Notes: generated by a model from the sequence alone, not told the origin. A DNA stretch of 64,000 nt from Chryseobacterium vrystaatense (GCF_000737765.1 NZ_JPRI01000002.1:372001-436000), one strand, 5' to 3'; shown: positions 28,171 to 37,276, counted from the first letter of the stretch. Numbers and translations: made by a program.

Positions 28171-29280
28171 CTAAGATAAAATAATAATATCTATCTGTTT
28201 TTCATTCAGCCGGTTCATCAACGTATAAATCCAACTATAGCCGGAAAGACGCTGCCAAATTTCCGCATGGGGTTTTCCAATGCAGACAGTGGTGATATTA
28301 TGGGCAATTACATAATCCAGAATTCCTTTGTGGACACTGCTTTCTTTTACCCGGACTACTTTGGCTCCCAATTCCTGTGCTAAATTAAAATTATTAATCA
28401 AATACCGCTGTTTATCGAGAGCAATTTTTTCGGGATTTTCTGACGGTTTCTGAACATACAGAACGGTCCACTGGCTGTTATAATAACTTGCCAGACGGGC
28501 TGTCTTCCGGATAATGTTTTTGGCAATTTTCTCATTACTGCTGATGCATGCCAGAAATTTGATGGGTTTAAAATTTTCTGTTTTGATCTCGGTTTCGACC
28601 TTTCTTTCAACATGGGCGGCAACTTCTTTTAAAGCAAGTTCCCTAAGCTGAAGAATGTGTCCGCTTTGGAAAAAGTTGGTAAGTGCGGTCTGAATTTTTT
28701 CCTTTTTGTAGATCTTTCCTTCTTTCAGACGGGTCAGCAGTTCATCTGCAGTAAGATCTATATTAACCACCTCATCGGCAAGACCAAGGATTTTGTCAGG
28801 AACACGTTCGGCTACTTCTATTCCTGTGATATTTTTCACTTCCTCGTTCAGGCTTTCAATATGCTGAATATTCATGGCACTGATGACATTGATGCCATTG
28901 TCAAGGATCTCCAGCACATCCTGCCATCTTTTTTTATTTTTTGAACCTTCTACGTTGGTATGAGCCAGTTCATCCACAAGAACGACCTCAGGATGTTCAT
29001 TGATGATAGCCTGCAGATCCATTTCTTCAAGGTTTTTCCCTTTATAAAAAACTGATCTCCTTGGTATTTCAGGAATTCCATCAGTAAGGGCCACCGTTTC
29101 TTCCCGGTCGTGGGTTTCTACATAGCCAATCTTTACGTCAATGCCGTTTCGCAGGAGAGACTGTGCCTCCTGAAGCATCCGGAATGTTTTACCCACCCCA
29201 GCACTCATCCCGATATAGATCTTGAATTTTCCTTTCCTGGATTTTTGGATCAATTCTAAAAAATGTTTTGCTGATGACAT
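28171..29280 (-). CDS. kdpD: Short KdpD sensor protein (KdpD and Usp domains only)
   Basis: 369 residues from the ATG at 29280. A longer frame to 29412 runs into the dispersed intergenic repeat, so it is rejected. The N-terminal KdpD domain has Walker A at 24-32 (GMSAGVGKT) and Walker B (VVLVDELAHTN); the marks of the family follow (AMNIQHIESLNEEV, VPDKILGLADEVVNIDLT). The C-terminal third is a UspA-like domain (IKFLACISSNEKIAKNIIRK, then GKPHAEIWQRLSGYS). The four membrane helices and kinase of E. coli KdpD are missing and are replaced by the separate kinase encoded next. It senses K+ or related signals in the cytoplasm. Confidence 0.93.
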   Translation of the reverse strand: MSSAKHFLELIQKSRKGKFKIYIGMSAGVGKTFRMLQEAQSLLRNGIDVKIGYVETHDREETVALTDGIPEIPRRSVFYKGKNLEEMDLQAIINEHPEVVLVDELAHTNVEGSKNKKRWQDVLEILDNGINVISAMNIQHIESLNEEVKNITGIEVAERVPDKILGLADEVVNIDLTADELLTRLKEGKIYKKEKIQTALTNFFQSGHILQLRELALKEVAAHVERKVETEIKTENFKPIKFLACISSNEKIAKNIIRKTARLASYYNSQWTVLYVQKPSENPEKIALDKQRYLINNFNLAQELGAKVVRVKESSVHKGILDYVIAHNITTVCIGKPHAEIWQRLSGYSWIYTLMNRLNEKQIDIIILS

Positions 29281-29398
29281 TGGTTTTTTTTGCTTTATTT
29301 TTTTTAACACAAAAGGCACAAAAGGTTTATTTTCCAACACGTTAGAAGGTATAAGTAAGTTAAGATTATTTTGGCCATTTTTTATCGGGCCGTCCAAA

Positions 29399-29589
29399 AA
29401 CCACCCCGCCAAAAATTCTTTGAATTTTCTTCACCCCTCCAAAGGAGGGGAATTTTATCCGTTTCAATGACTGTCATTTGTTAGAATAAGAATCCTTGAC
29501 TTTTTTTAAACTTAGGAGATTTTCTCTTCGCAAAGTATTTACACTTTAAATAACTTAAGTATCAAAATCTTTTGTGACTTTTGTGGTTA
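29399..29589 (-). repeat. Dispersed ~190-bp intergenic element, copy 2 (inverted)
   Basis: Read on the reverse strand it begins with AACCACAAAAGTCACAAAA (ending at 29589) and ends with TTCAAAGAATTTTTG and CGGGGTGGTTT at 29399, the same order as copy 1 at 9997-10180. On the forward strand a related end (CACAAAAGGCACAAAAGG) lies at ~29311-29328, giving inverted ends about 280 bp apart. It fills the gap between kdpD and the upstream barrel gene within the kdp gene group. Confidence 0.8.
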
Positions 29590-29629
29590 ATTATATTTAT
29601 TTTTCAGTCTTCATTAATCATTTTCAATT

Positions 29630-30718
29630 CTAAAACCAGGCAGCCAGACTCGTCGTCACAAAGAAATTCCCTTGCTTCATGTCACCGTTTTTTACAAAAA
29701 TGGCATCTTTAGAAGTAAAACCTCGCGCTTCTGTACGGAAAACCACATTTTTAAGAATCGCATAATCTACATTCAAAGAGTATCCGAAAGTTTGAAAACC
29801 ATTCGGGGTTTTGGTGCTGACGATCACCCCGTTTTTATCATTATAATATTCAAATCTTCCTGCCAGAGCCCACTTATTGTCAACCTGATATTTCATGAGT
29901 ACGTTCGGGGTATACCAGATGTTATAGCTGCTGCTTCCTTTCGTTTTCTGCTCTGCTCCGATATCGAAACCCAGCAAGGCAGAAAATTGATCCGTCAGTT
30001 GAAAACTTCCATAAAGGTCGTGAAAATAACGCATCCTTTTTTCATCCTTTGACTTGTCGTTTCCGATAAAAGAACTGCTGTTCAATGTGATTTTCTCTGT
30101 AGGTTTATAAGTCACCTGGTGTCCGAAAGAAATGGTCTGGTTTCCTTCCGGCTTTGCGATCCGCTGCCATCCATTCAGTACTAATCCGCTTAAAAACCAT
30201 TTTCCGTTATCAGATGTATAAGAAACCTTGGCTCCGGTTTCAAAGTAAGGAGAATTTTCGGCAGCAAAACTTCTTGTCAGGTTGATATTATCTTTTCCGA
30301 TCGCGCTTTCCCAACCAATATGAGAAGGCATAATCCCTGCGTCGATCCACAGGTTTTTGGTTTTTGAAATTCTGATCCCAATATTTGCTTCGTTCACATA
30401 CCGCAGTGCATTCTGTTCAGCAGCCATATTGTCCTGTGCGTAGGTTCCGGCCATTAAAGCTACATTGGCCCGGAGATTCTCACTTTGATAATTTGCTTTT
30501 ACTAATCCCAGATTCAGATTAAGCTCATTATGCCTGTTGTAAGAGTATAAAAAATTCTGACGGAGATGATTGGCAGGTTCGTTAAGATCATAGGTGTAAA
30601 AAAGTTCTGCGTAGGCAGAAAATGTTACTTTATTTTCTGTTTTTAATGAATCGGATGATTGTGCTTTCGGGAAAAATATCCCGAATAATACTGCACTGGT
30701 AATGATATATTTTTTCAC
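29630..30718 (-). CDS. Outer-membrane beta-barrel protein of the kdp operon (BBP2/porin-like)
   Basis: 362 residues, probably starting at GTG (30718), with signal peptide VKKYIITSAVLFGIFFPKAQ. The rest alternates amphipathic strands typical of a 16- to 18-strand barrel (FSAYAELFYTYDL, LNLNLGLVKANYQSENLRAN, FRTEARGFTSKD) and ends with an aromatic C-terminal strand (VTTSLAAWF). It resembles the putative beta-barrel porin-2 family. It sits 13 bp after kdpC, between the transporter genes and kdpD, which suggests a channel letting K+ or another solute across the outer membrane when the high-affinity pump is made (inference). Confidence 0.85.
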   Translation of the reverse strand: MKKYIITSAVLFGIFFPKAQSSDSLKTENKVTFSAYAELFYTYDLNEPANHLRQNFLYSYNRHNELNLNLGLVKANYQSENLRANVALMAGTYAQDNMAAEQNALRYVNEANIGIRISKTKNLWIDAGIMPSHIGWESAIGKDNINLTRSFAAENSPYFETGAKVSYTSDNGKWFLSGLVLNGWQRIAKPEGNQTISFGHQVTYKPTEKITLNSSSFIGNDKSKDEKRMRYFHDLYGSFQLTDQFSALLGFDIGAEQKTKGSSSYNIWYTPNVLMKYQVDNKWALAGRFEYYNDKNGVIVSTKTPNGFQTFGYSLNVDYAILKNVVFRTEARGFTSKDAIFVKNGDMKQGNFFVTTSLAAWF

Positions 30719-30731
30719 GGTAATTTCTACA

Positions 30732-31289
30732 TTATTTTAATTGGTCCAAAGCGATATTAAGCTTCAGTACATTTACTTTTCCAGGTCCTAAAAGACCTAA
30801 AAACGGTTTTTCTGTTTGATTTTTAATTAAATTCTTTACTTTTTCCTCGGAAAGGTTTCTTACTTCAGCGATTTTTTTTGCCTGATATAGTGCACCTTCT
30901 TCAGAGATATCCGGATCAAGACCGCTTCCGCTGGCTGTAACCAGTTCTACAGGAACCTTTGCCTCTCCCATTCCCGGATGCTCCATTTTCAAAGTGTCAA
31001 TTCTTTTCTGTACAGTTTCAAGATACTCTGCATTGCTTGGCCCTTTATTGCTTCCACCGCTTCCTGCTGCATTATAATTGACGGTGGAAGGGCGTCCGTG
31101 GAAGTATTTTTCGGATTTAAATTCCTGTCCGATATTGGCATAGAACTTCTGTCCGTTCACAGTAATGATTTCTGCATTTCCTTTTGTAGGCAATACTTTT
31201 GAACCTCCATACACGATAAGCAGATAAATTCCGATGACAGCCAGCATTACAAAAGTCAGTCTGAATGCTGTAACAATATGATTTTTCAT
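30732..31289 (-). CDS. kdpC: Potassium-transporting ATPase subunit C
   Basis: 185 residues. A single N-terminal transmembrane helix (FRLTFVMLAVIGIYLLIVYG) is followed by the conserved KdpC blocks: SEKYFHGRPSTVNYNAAGSG, SNAEYLETVQKRI, and the signature VTASGSGLDPDIS, then PFLGLLGPGKVNVLKLNIAL. KdpC stabilises the complex and takes part in coupling or affinity for ATP. It follows kdpB by 10 bp. The ~190-residue family length is kept. Confidence 0.97.
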   Translation of the reverse strand: MKNHIVTAFRLTFVMLAVIGIYLLIVYGGSKVLPTKGNAEIITVNGQKFYANIGQEFKSEKYFHGRPSTVNYNAAGSGGSNKGPSNAEYLETVQKRIDTLKMEHPGMGEAKVPVELVTASGSGLDPDISEEGALYQAKKIAEVRNLSEEKVKNLIKNQTEKPFLGLLGPGKVNVLKLNIALDQLK

Positions 31290-31299
31290 TTTTTAAATT

Positions 31300-33339
31300 T
31301 TAATAGAATAAACTGATCACTAAATCGATGATCTTTATACCAATGAAAGGAACAATAACACCTCCCAAACCGTAGATTAAAAGATTTCTTCTCAATAATG
31401 CACTGGCACCGATAGGTTTATAGGCAACTCCTTTTAACGCTAATGGAATCAGGAATGGAATGATCACGGCATTGAAGATAACGGCGGATAAAATTGCTGT
31501 TTCCGGGCTGTTAAGATTCATGATATTCAACTTCTGAAGCGAAGGAATAAACGTGATGAACAGCGCTGGAATAATCGCAAAATATTTAGCAACATCATTC
31601 GCAATACTGAACGTTGTCAGCGTTCCGCGGGTCATCAGCAGCTGCTTTCCGATTTCCACAATCTCAATCAGTTTTGTAGGGTCGTTATCAAGATCAACCA
31701 TGTTACCAGCTTCTTTAGCAGCCTGTGTTCCACTGTTCATCGCTACCCCTACATCGGCCTGTGCCAATGCCGGAGCATCATTCGTTCCGTCTCCCATCAT
31801 AGCGACAAGCTTTCCTTCCTGCTGTTCTTTTTTGATGTAATTCATCTTATCCTCAGGTTTGGCTTCGGCGATGAAATCATCTACACCTGCCTTTTCTGCG
31901 ATAAATTTTGCAGTCAGAGGATTATCTCCGGTTACCATCACCGTTTTTACCCCCATTTTTCTCAGTCTCTGGAAACGTTCCTGAATTCCTGTTTTAATGA
32001 TATCCTGGAGTTCGATTACGCCCCATACTTTTTCATTAATGCTTACCACAAGAGGAGTTCCTCCGTTTTCAGAAATTTTGGTAACGGCATCCTGTGTTTC
32101 CTTAGGGAAGATATTCCCGGCTTTTTCAGTCAGTTTTTTTATGGTGTCGTAGGCACCTTTTCTTATTCTTGTGTCTTCAAAATCGATTCCTGAGGTTCTG
32201 GTTTCCGCTGAAAAATCAATATAGACCGGGTTGGGAACAAGAAGGTCTTCTGATTTCAGCTGGCTTAATTCTATAATGGATTTTCCTTCCGGTGTTTCAT
32301 CTGCTACTGAACTTAATGCCGCAGCTTTAATAAAGTCAGGCAGTCTGATACCGTCTGCAGGGTGAAACTCTGTCGCTTTACGGTTTCCGATAGTGATGGT
32401 TCCTGTTTTATCAAGAAGTAATACATCTATATCTCCGGCAGTTTCAACTGCTTTACCACTTTTGGTGATTACGTTGGCTCTCAAAGCTCTGTCCATTCCG
32501 GCGATTCCGATTGCAGAAAGCAGACCTCCAATCGTTGTGGGAATCAAACAAACGAAAAGTGATATAAATGCCGCAATGGTAATTGGAGTCTGCGCGTAGT
32601 CTGCAAAAGGTTTTAAAGTAAGTGTTACGATAATAAAGGTCAGGGTAAATCCTGCCAAAAGTATAGTTAATGCGATTTCATTAGGTGTTTTCTGTCTTGA
32701 CGCTCCTTCTACAAGGGCAATCATTTTATCTAAAAAGGACTCTCCGGGTTTGGTGGTCACTTTTACTTTTATTCTGTCTGAAAGAACTTTTGTACCTCCG
32801 GTTACTGAGCTTTTGTCGCCTCCTGATTCGCGGATAACGGGTGCACTTTCTCCGGTGATAGCAGATTCATCAATGGTAGCAAGTCCTTCGATGATCTCTC
32901 CGTCCATCGGGATCTGATCTCCGGTTTCGCAAAGGAAAATATCACCCAGTTTCATTTCGGCGGACATTCTCAGAACCGTTTCTACCTGAAAGCCAGGTTT
33001 GTTATCCAAAATTACTTTGGCGGGTGTTTCTTCACGTGTTTTTCTGAGCGTATCAGCCTGTGCTTTTCCTCTCGCTTCTGCAATGGCTTCTGCGAAATTG
33101 GCGAAAAGAACCGTAAAGAATAAGATAATGAATACCGTAAAGTTATAAGCAAAGCTTCCCTGTGATTTGTCGCCTGTAAGACTGAAAAGACTTACGATAA
33201 ACATCACAACGGTTCCAACCTCTACCAGGAACATCACGGGATTTTTAAACATAATTTTCGGATTTAGTTTAACGAAGGACTGTTTGATCGCTTCGTTCAC
33301 CAAATCTTTTTGAAACAATGTCTGTGATTGATTTTTCAT
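31300..33339 (-). CDS. kdpB: Potassium-transporting P-type ATPase subunit B
   Basis: 679 residues from the ATG at 33339 ([10 protein letters not shown]); the frame to 33381 would add 14 residues. It is a P-type ATPase with the phosphorylated Asp in [16 protein letters not shown], the actuator loop TGES ([19 protein letters not shown]), the P-domain loop [17 protein letters not shown] and transmembrane helices on both sides. The N-terminal segment [16 protein letters not shown] is typical of KdpB. ATP hydrolysis here drives K+ uptake through KdpA. The A-B-C order is the standard one. Confidence 0.98.
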   Translation of the reverse strand: MKNQSQTLFQKDLVNEAIKQSFVKLNPKIMFKNPVMFLVEVGTVVMFIVSLFSLTGDKSQGSFAYNFTVFIILFFTVLFANFAEAIAEARGKAQADTLRKTREETPAKVILDNKPGFQVETVLRMSAEMKLGDIFLCETGDQIPMDGEIIEGLATIDESAITGESAPVIRESGGDKSSVTGGTKVLSDRIKVKVTTKPGESFLDKMIALVEGASRQKTPNEIALTILLAGFTLTFIIVTLTLKPFADYAQTPITIAAFISLFVCLIPTTIGGLLSAIGIAGMDRALRANVITKSGKAVETAGDIDVLLLDKTGTITIGNRKATEFHPADGIRLPDFIKAAALSSVADETPEGKSIIELSQLKSEDLLVPNPVYIDFSAETRTSGIDFEDTRIRKGAYDTIKKLTEKAGNIFPKETQDAVTKISENGGTPLVVSINEKVWGVIELQDIIKTGIQERFQRLRKMGVKTVMVTGDNPLTAKFIAEKAGVDDFIAEAKPEDKMNYIKKEQQEGKLVAMMGDGTNDAPALAQADVGVAMNSGTQAAKEAGNMVDLDNDPTKLIEIVEIGKQLLMTRGTLTTFSIANDVAKYFAIIPALFITFIPSLQKLNIMNLNSPETAILSAVIFNAVIIPFLIPLALKGVAYKPIGASALLRRNLLIYGLGGVIVPFIGIKIIDLVISLFY

Positions 33340-33510
33340 TTTTTTGAAAGAGTTATATAATTGTAAATCAACGGCAACCATTAAGACAGATTAAAACAAA
33401 AAAGAATTGAAATGGATAATATATTCAGGTGAATGTTTCGATGAGTTTAGACTAGTTTCCTGATATTTCAATCTTCCTAATGGCTGACTATTGATTTTAA
33501 TTTTTAATAT

Positions 33511-35205
33511 TTATTTAGAGAAATACTGGATCTGTTCTGCAATAGGTCCCAATGTAAGGGCCGGGAAAAAAGACAGTGCCGCTATAAGAAGGATCACAGC
33601 CAGCGTCATAAAGCCGAAAGTGGCTGTATCTGTTTTGAGTGTTCCTGAACTTTCCGGAATGAATTTCTTCTGCGCCAATAATCCTGCAATCGCTATCGGT
33701 CCGATAATCGGAATGAATCTGGATAAAAGCAGTACTATTCCTGTTGAGATATTCCACCATGGTGTATTGTCGCCAAGCCCTTCAAATCCGGAGCCGTTGT
33801 TCGCTGAAGAAGAAGTAAATTCATACAGCATTTCACTAAATCCGTGGAATCCGGGGTTATTCAGTGTTTTCGCTCCAAATTCCGGAAGATAAGCGGTTAA
33901 TGCAGTACCTACAAGGATTAAGAACGGATGGAACAGAGCCACAATCATTGCAATTTTCATTTCTTTGGCTTCAATCTTTTTACCCATAAATTCCGGTGTT
34001 CTTCCGACCATCAGGCCACTGATGAATACAGCGAGAATGATGAATATGAAATAATTCAGAATTCCTACTCCACATCCTCCGTAGAAACAGTTGATCATCA
34101 TCGCCAAAAGTTCATTCATTCCTGAAAGCGGCATGGTACTGTCGTGCATTGAATTTACCGACCCTGTTGAGATTACGGTTGTTGCAATACTCCAATATCC
34201 TGAAGATGCACTTCCAAAACGGATCTCTTTACCTTCCATAGCCCCGAGGCTGCTGTCGGCACCCATTTCGGTGATGAGAGGGTTACCATTGGTTTCATTC
34301 ACCACATTCGGTACGGCAAGCGCCAGAAATCCGACCGTCATTACGGTAAAGATGACCCATGACAACTTTCTCTTTTTAAGATAAAATCCTAATGCGAAAA
34401 CCAGTGCAAAAGGAATGATCATTTGTGTGACCATTTCAGTCATATTGGTCACATAATTTGGATTTTCAAGCGGATGTGCCGAGTTGGCTCCAAAGAAACC
34501 ACCCCCGTTTGTACCCAAATGCTTGATCGCTACAAAAGCGGCTACAGGCCCCCGGGAAACATCAGTTTTCTGTCCTTCTAATGTCGTGATATGATCCTTT
34601 CCTTCAAAAGTCATCGGACTTCCGTTAGCAGATAGAATTAAGGCAACCAGGATACTGATCGGAACGAGTATTCTAACCACAGATTTTGTGAAAAAATCGT
34701 AGAAATTCCCCAATTCCGTTGTTGTTTTTTCTTTAAAAGCTTTGAAAAGAACAGCCATTGCTGCCATTCCAGTCGCTGCGGTTACAAACTGCAGAAACAT
34801 CAGATAAAGCTGGCTTAAATAACTTACCCCCGTTTCTCCTGAATAGTGCTGAAGATTACAGTTCACCAAAAAGGAAATTGCAGTGTTGAAGGCAAGATCC
34901 GGTGACATATTCGGGTTTCCATCGGGATTCATTGGAAGCCAGGACTGGTTCAGCAGGATCAGAAATCCTATAATGAACCAAACCAGGTTGATCGTCAGCA
35001 TGGCATACATATTCTGTTTCCAGGTCATCTGACGGGTTGGGTTGATTCCCGATATTTTATAAATTAATTTTTCAACAGGTTCAAAAACGGGATCTAAAAA
35101 GGTCTTTTTGTACCCGTAGACATTAGCAATGTATTTCCCAAGAAATACTCCGATCACTAATGTTATAACAAACATGGCAATGACGCCTAAAATTTCTGTA
35201 TTCAT
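33511..35205 (-). CDS. kdpA: Potassium-transporting ATPase subunit A
   Basis: 564 residues with ten or more membrane helices and the K+-channel-like selectivity segments (SFLVNCNLQHYSGE; GTNGGGFFGANSAHPLENP; NCFYGGCGVGILNYF; SSSANNGSGFEGLG). KdpA binds and translocates K+. It starts 6 bp after the stop of kdpF. A 171-bp gap separates it from kdpB; no terminator or gene is visible in that gap. Confidence 0.98.
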   Translation of the reverse strand: MNTEILGVIAMFVITLVIGVFLGKYIANVYGYKKTFLDPVFEPVEKLIYKISGINPTRQMTWKQNMYAMLTINLVWFIIGFLILLNQSWLPMNPDGNPNMSPDLAFNTAISFLVNCNLQHYSGETGVSYLSQLYLMFLQFVTAATGMAAMAVLFKAFKEKTTTELGNFYDFFTKSVVRILVPISILVALILSANGSPMTFEGKDHITTLEGQKTDVSRGPVAAFVAIKHLGTNGGGFFGANSAHPLENPNYVTNMTEMVTQMIIPFALVFALGFYLKKRKLSWVIFTVMTVGFLALAVPNVVNETNGNPLITEMGADSSLGAMEGKEIRFGSASSGYWSIATTVISTGSVNSMHDSTMPLSGMNELLAMMINCFYGGCGVGILNYFIFIILAVFISGLMVGRTPEFMGKKIEAKEMKIAMIVALFHPFLILVGTALTAYLPEFGAKTLNNPGFHGFSEMLYEFTSSSANNGSGFEGLGDNTPWWNISTGIVLLLSRFIPIIGPIAIAGLLAQKKFIPESSGTLKTDTATFGFMTLAVILLIAALSFFPALTLGPIAEQIQYFSK

Positions 35206-35211
35206 GACCGG

Positions 35212-35289
35212 TTAAAATTTTTCAGGTTTTACCAAAACGTAGCAGATGTAAACAAAAGCCAGAATTGAAAGGAAAAATAAACTCCACAT
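35212..35289 (-). CDS. kdpF: KdpF, 25-residue membrane subunit of the Kdp ATPase
   Basis: ATG at 35289, TAA at 35214-35212. A single hydrophobic helix starts MWSLFFLSILAFVYICYVL and ends with VKPEKF, the pattern of KdpF peptides (helix, then YaLlrPEkF). It lies 6 bp before kdpA, the standard place. KdpF stabilises the KdpABC complex in E. coli and is often missed in annotation because of its size. A second tiny membrane peptide ends 4 bp upstream. Confidence 0.9.
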   Translation of the reverse strand: MWSLFFLSILAFVYICYVLVKPEKF

Positions 35290-35293
35290 ATTT

Positions 35294-35377
35294 TTATATT
35301 TTATCAAAAAATTCAACGGATTTATAAAGAAGCCAAAACATCACTGCAAAAAGCAGGATCAAACTTATAAGCATCAT
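35294..35377 (-). CDS. 27-residue membrane micro-protein upstream of kdpF
   Basis: ATGATG at 35377, TAA at 35296-35294. The peptide is MMLISLILLFAVMFWLLYKS followed by VEFFDKI: one membrane helix and a short charged tail, similar in build to KdpF. Its start overlaps the stop of the previous 35-codon ORF by 4 bp (ATGA) and its stop lies 4 bp before kdpF, so all are translationally linked. The packed spacing and membrane character argue for a real product. Probably an extra small subunit or regulator of the Kdp complex (inference). Confidence 0.72.
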   Translation of the reverse strand: MMLISLILLFAVMFWLLYKSVEFFDKI

Positions 35378-35481
35378 ATCGTTATTATTAAGGTTAATAG
35401 GGTCAACAGTACGTACGATACCATCAGCAGACTGAAGCCTGCATGCTCACGTTTTTTGAACGTTTTTTTTGAAATTGTCAT
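35374..35481 (-). CDS. 35-residue membrane micro-protein, first gene of the kdp operon
   Basis: ATG at 35481, TGA at 35376-35374. The first 14 residues are basic (MTISKKTFKKREHAG) and the rest is one hydrophobic helix (FSLLMVSYVLLTLLTLIITI). The stop overlaps the start of the following 27-codon ORF (ATGA). A likely promoter lies about 65-95 bp upstream. Positively charged N-terminus plus helix predicts N-in topology. Function unknown; by position a Kdp accessory peptide. Confidence 0.7.
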   Translation of the reverse strand: MTISKKTFKKREHAGFSLLMVSYVLLTLLTLIITI

Positions 35482-35544
35482 TTTTAAAATATTTTATTCA
35501 GGTCCTATAGGCCAAAAGACGGCCCATTTCAAAAACAAAACACG

Positions 35545-35576
35545 CAAATATTTAATAACCAAACATTTAAATCAAA
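35545..35576 (-). promoter_or_regulatory. Candidate promoter of the kdp operon
   Basis: On the reverse strand TTTG (35576-35573), 20 bp, then AATATTTG (35552-35545), one base off the TAnnTTTG -7 box. This is the usual spacing for the Bacteroidota housekeeping sigma factor. I found no canonical sigma-54 site (TGGC-N7-TTGC): TTGG and TTTGC occur here but three bases too far apart. Confidence 0.4.
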
Positions 35577-35594
35577 TAACTAAACCATACCAAA

Positions 35595-35621
35595 ACACAA
35601 AAGCCTATCATTTTGATAGGC
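35595..35621 (-). terminator. Terminator between the kdp response regulator and the kdp operon
   Basis: Perfect stem GCCTATCA/TGATAGGC with a 3-base loop, followed on the reverse strand by TTTTGTGTTTTGG. It should separate the regulator transcript from the structural operon. Confidence 0.72.
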
Positions 35622-35654
35622 GTGTTTATTGAAATGATAGGATTAGAAGTTAGA

Positions 35655-35905
35655 GATTAGACGTCAGATTTTAGATGTCAGATATCAGACTTAAGGTGGT
35701 CCTTGAAAGTGATATTGATTGTTAGGAGTAGAGGCAAGAAACGAGAAACAAGAGCCAAGAATCAAGATGGTAGATGTCAGATTTCAGACATTAGATTTCA
35801 GACTTACGGTGGTCCTTGAAAGTGATATTAGTTGTTGGTTAGGAGTAGAGTCAAGAGCCAAGAATCAAGATGGTAGATTTCAGATTTCAAATATCAGACT
35901 TAAGG
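35655..35905. repeat. Tandem ~100-bp repeat built on TCAGAT heptamers
   Basis: A unit containing GACTTAAGGTGGTCC, TTGAAAGTGATATT, GGAGTAGAG, AAGAGCCAAGAATCAAGATG and TCAGATTTCAGAC is repeated. GACTTA starts at 35688, 35801 and 35897, giving periods of 113 and 96 bp, the last copy partial. The same AAGAATCAAGAT-plus-TCAGATT motif recurs at 40401, 44967 and, inverted, near 53987 and 54085. Non-coding; it lies between the regulator gene and its terminator. Confidence 0.85.
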
Positions 35906-35950
35906 CACTCCAACTCTATAACGCTTCATCTCCTATCACGAAACACTCAT

Positions 35951-37276
35951 TTACCTCAGTTCATACTCTTCCAGTTTCCGGTAAAGGGTTGCAATACCTA
36001 TCTCCAGAAGTCTTGCGGCTTCGGCCTTGTTTCCTTTGGTATACTGAAGAACTTTTAGGATATGAATTTTTTCAAGGGATCTCATGCTTAAAGAGTCGCT
36101 TTCTGGAACTGCTTTATCTGAATAATGGGGAAGACTTTCTGCATCCAGCATATTGTTTTCCATTAGAATAAGGCTTCTTTCTACGGCATTTCTCAGTTCA
36201 CGGATATTTCCTTTCCAGTCATTTTTTTCCAAAGTTTTATAATAATCAGGATTGACCTGAAGATTCGAAAGATGCAGTTTTCGTGAGAAAATATCTATGA
36301 AGTTTTTCGCCAGTATTTTCAGATCCTCCTTTCTTTCGCGCAATGGGGGAAGGTGGATCTCGAAAACATTCAGTCGGAAATAAAGATCTTCCCGGAAATG
36401 GCCCTGTTTTATTTCGTTTTCCAGTTCTCTATTGGTCGCTGCAATCAGTCTGAAATCTGATCTGGACAATTTTGTCTCGCCCATTTTGATAAATTCTCCG
36501 GTTTCCAGAACGCGAAGCAGCTTAGCCTGCAGTTCTATCGGCATCTCCCCTATTTCGTCTAAAAATAAAGTTCCTCCATTGGCCTCTTCGATCAGACCTT
36601 TCTTATCCTTTACCGCACCGGTGAAAGCACCCTGCTTATGTCCGAAAAGCTCACTTTCTAATATTTCTTTGCTGAATGCAGAACAGTTAATGGCTACAAA
36701 ATTATTTTTCTTCCTGTCACTCCCTTCATGAATGGCATTGGCGAAAACTTCTTTTCCGGTTCCTGTTTCTCCTGTCAGAAGCACTGCGGCGTCAGTTAAA
36801 GCAACTTTTTCGGCCAACTTTTTAGACTGAAGGATGAGAGGTGACGTTCCGATGATCTGTCCGAATCCTTTTGATACAGCAGGTTTTTGTCCAATTCTAG
36901 TTCGGTTCTCTTTTACTTTCTCCAATGCTTTGTACACCAATGGAATAATTTTTTCGTTGTCGTCTCCTTTTACCAGATAATCATAAGCTCCGTTTTTCAT
37001 AGCCTGAACCGCATCGGTAATATTCCCGAAAGCAGTCATCAGAATAATTTCGAGATGTGGATATTTGGTTTTGATGGACCGCACCAATTCTATCCCAAAG
37101 GCATCAGGAAGACGTACATCACATAAAACGACATCAAATTCAAACTGCTCCAGCATAGTCATTGCAGAACGACCTGTAGAAGCTTCTTTAACGTTAAAAT
37201 TTTCTTGGGAAAGGATCATTCCTAATAATTTCAGGAGCTTGATCTCATCATCGATGATCAGAATGTTTCCGGACAT
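35951..37276 (-). CDS. NtrC-type sigma-54-dependent response regulator of the kdp locus
   Basis: 441 residues from the ATG at 37276 (MSGNILIIDDE). Receiver domain with acidic pair D9/D10 and phosphoacceptor D53 (VVLCDVRLPDAFG), AAA+ domain with Walker A (GETGTGKE), the sigma-54 contact motif GAFTGA, Walker B (GGTLFLDEIGEMP) and arginine finger region (RLNVFEIHLPPLRER), then a Fis-type HTH (GNKAEAARLLEIGIATLYRKL). It replaces the OmpR-type KdpE used in Proteobacteria. The kinase partner is presumably encoded at 26450-28165, at the other end of the locus. Confidence 0.95.
   Translation of the reverse strand: MSGNILIIDDEIKLLKLLGMILSQENFNVKEASTGRSAMTMLEQFEFDVVLCDVRLPDAFGIELVRSIKTKYPHLEIILMTAFGNITDAVQAMKNGAYDYLVKGDDNEKIIPLVYKALEKVKENRTRIGQKPAVSKGFGQIIGTSPLILQSKKLAEKVALTDAAVLLTGETGTGKEVFANAIHEGSDRKKNNFVAINCSAFSKEILESELFGHKQGAFTGAVKDKKGLIEEANGGTLFLDEIGEMPIELQAKLLRVLETGEFIKMGETKLSRSDFRLIAATNRELENEIKQGHFREDLYFRLNVFEIHLPPLRERKEDLKILAKNFIDIFSRKLHLSNLQVNPDYYKTLEKNDWKGNIRELRNAVERSLILMENNMLDAESLPHYSDKAVPESDSLSMRSLEKIHILKVLQYTKGNKAEAARLLEIGIATLYRKLEEYELR

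Noticed and set aside
29281-29412. N-terminal extension of KdpD
   Set aside because: The extension reads into the intergenic repeat; the ATG at 29280 gives the family start.
33491-33892. 133-codon frame antisense to kdpA
   Set aside because: Shadow of kdpA; no independent start signal.
35545-35600. Sigma-54 promoter for kdp
   Set aside because: TTGG and TTTGC are present but three bases too far apart for a -24/-12 element.
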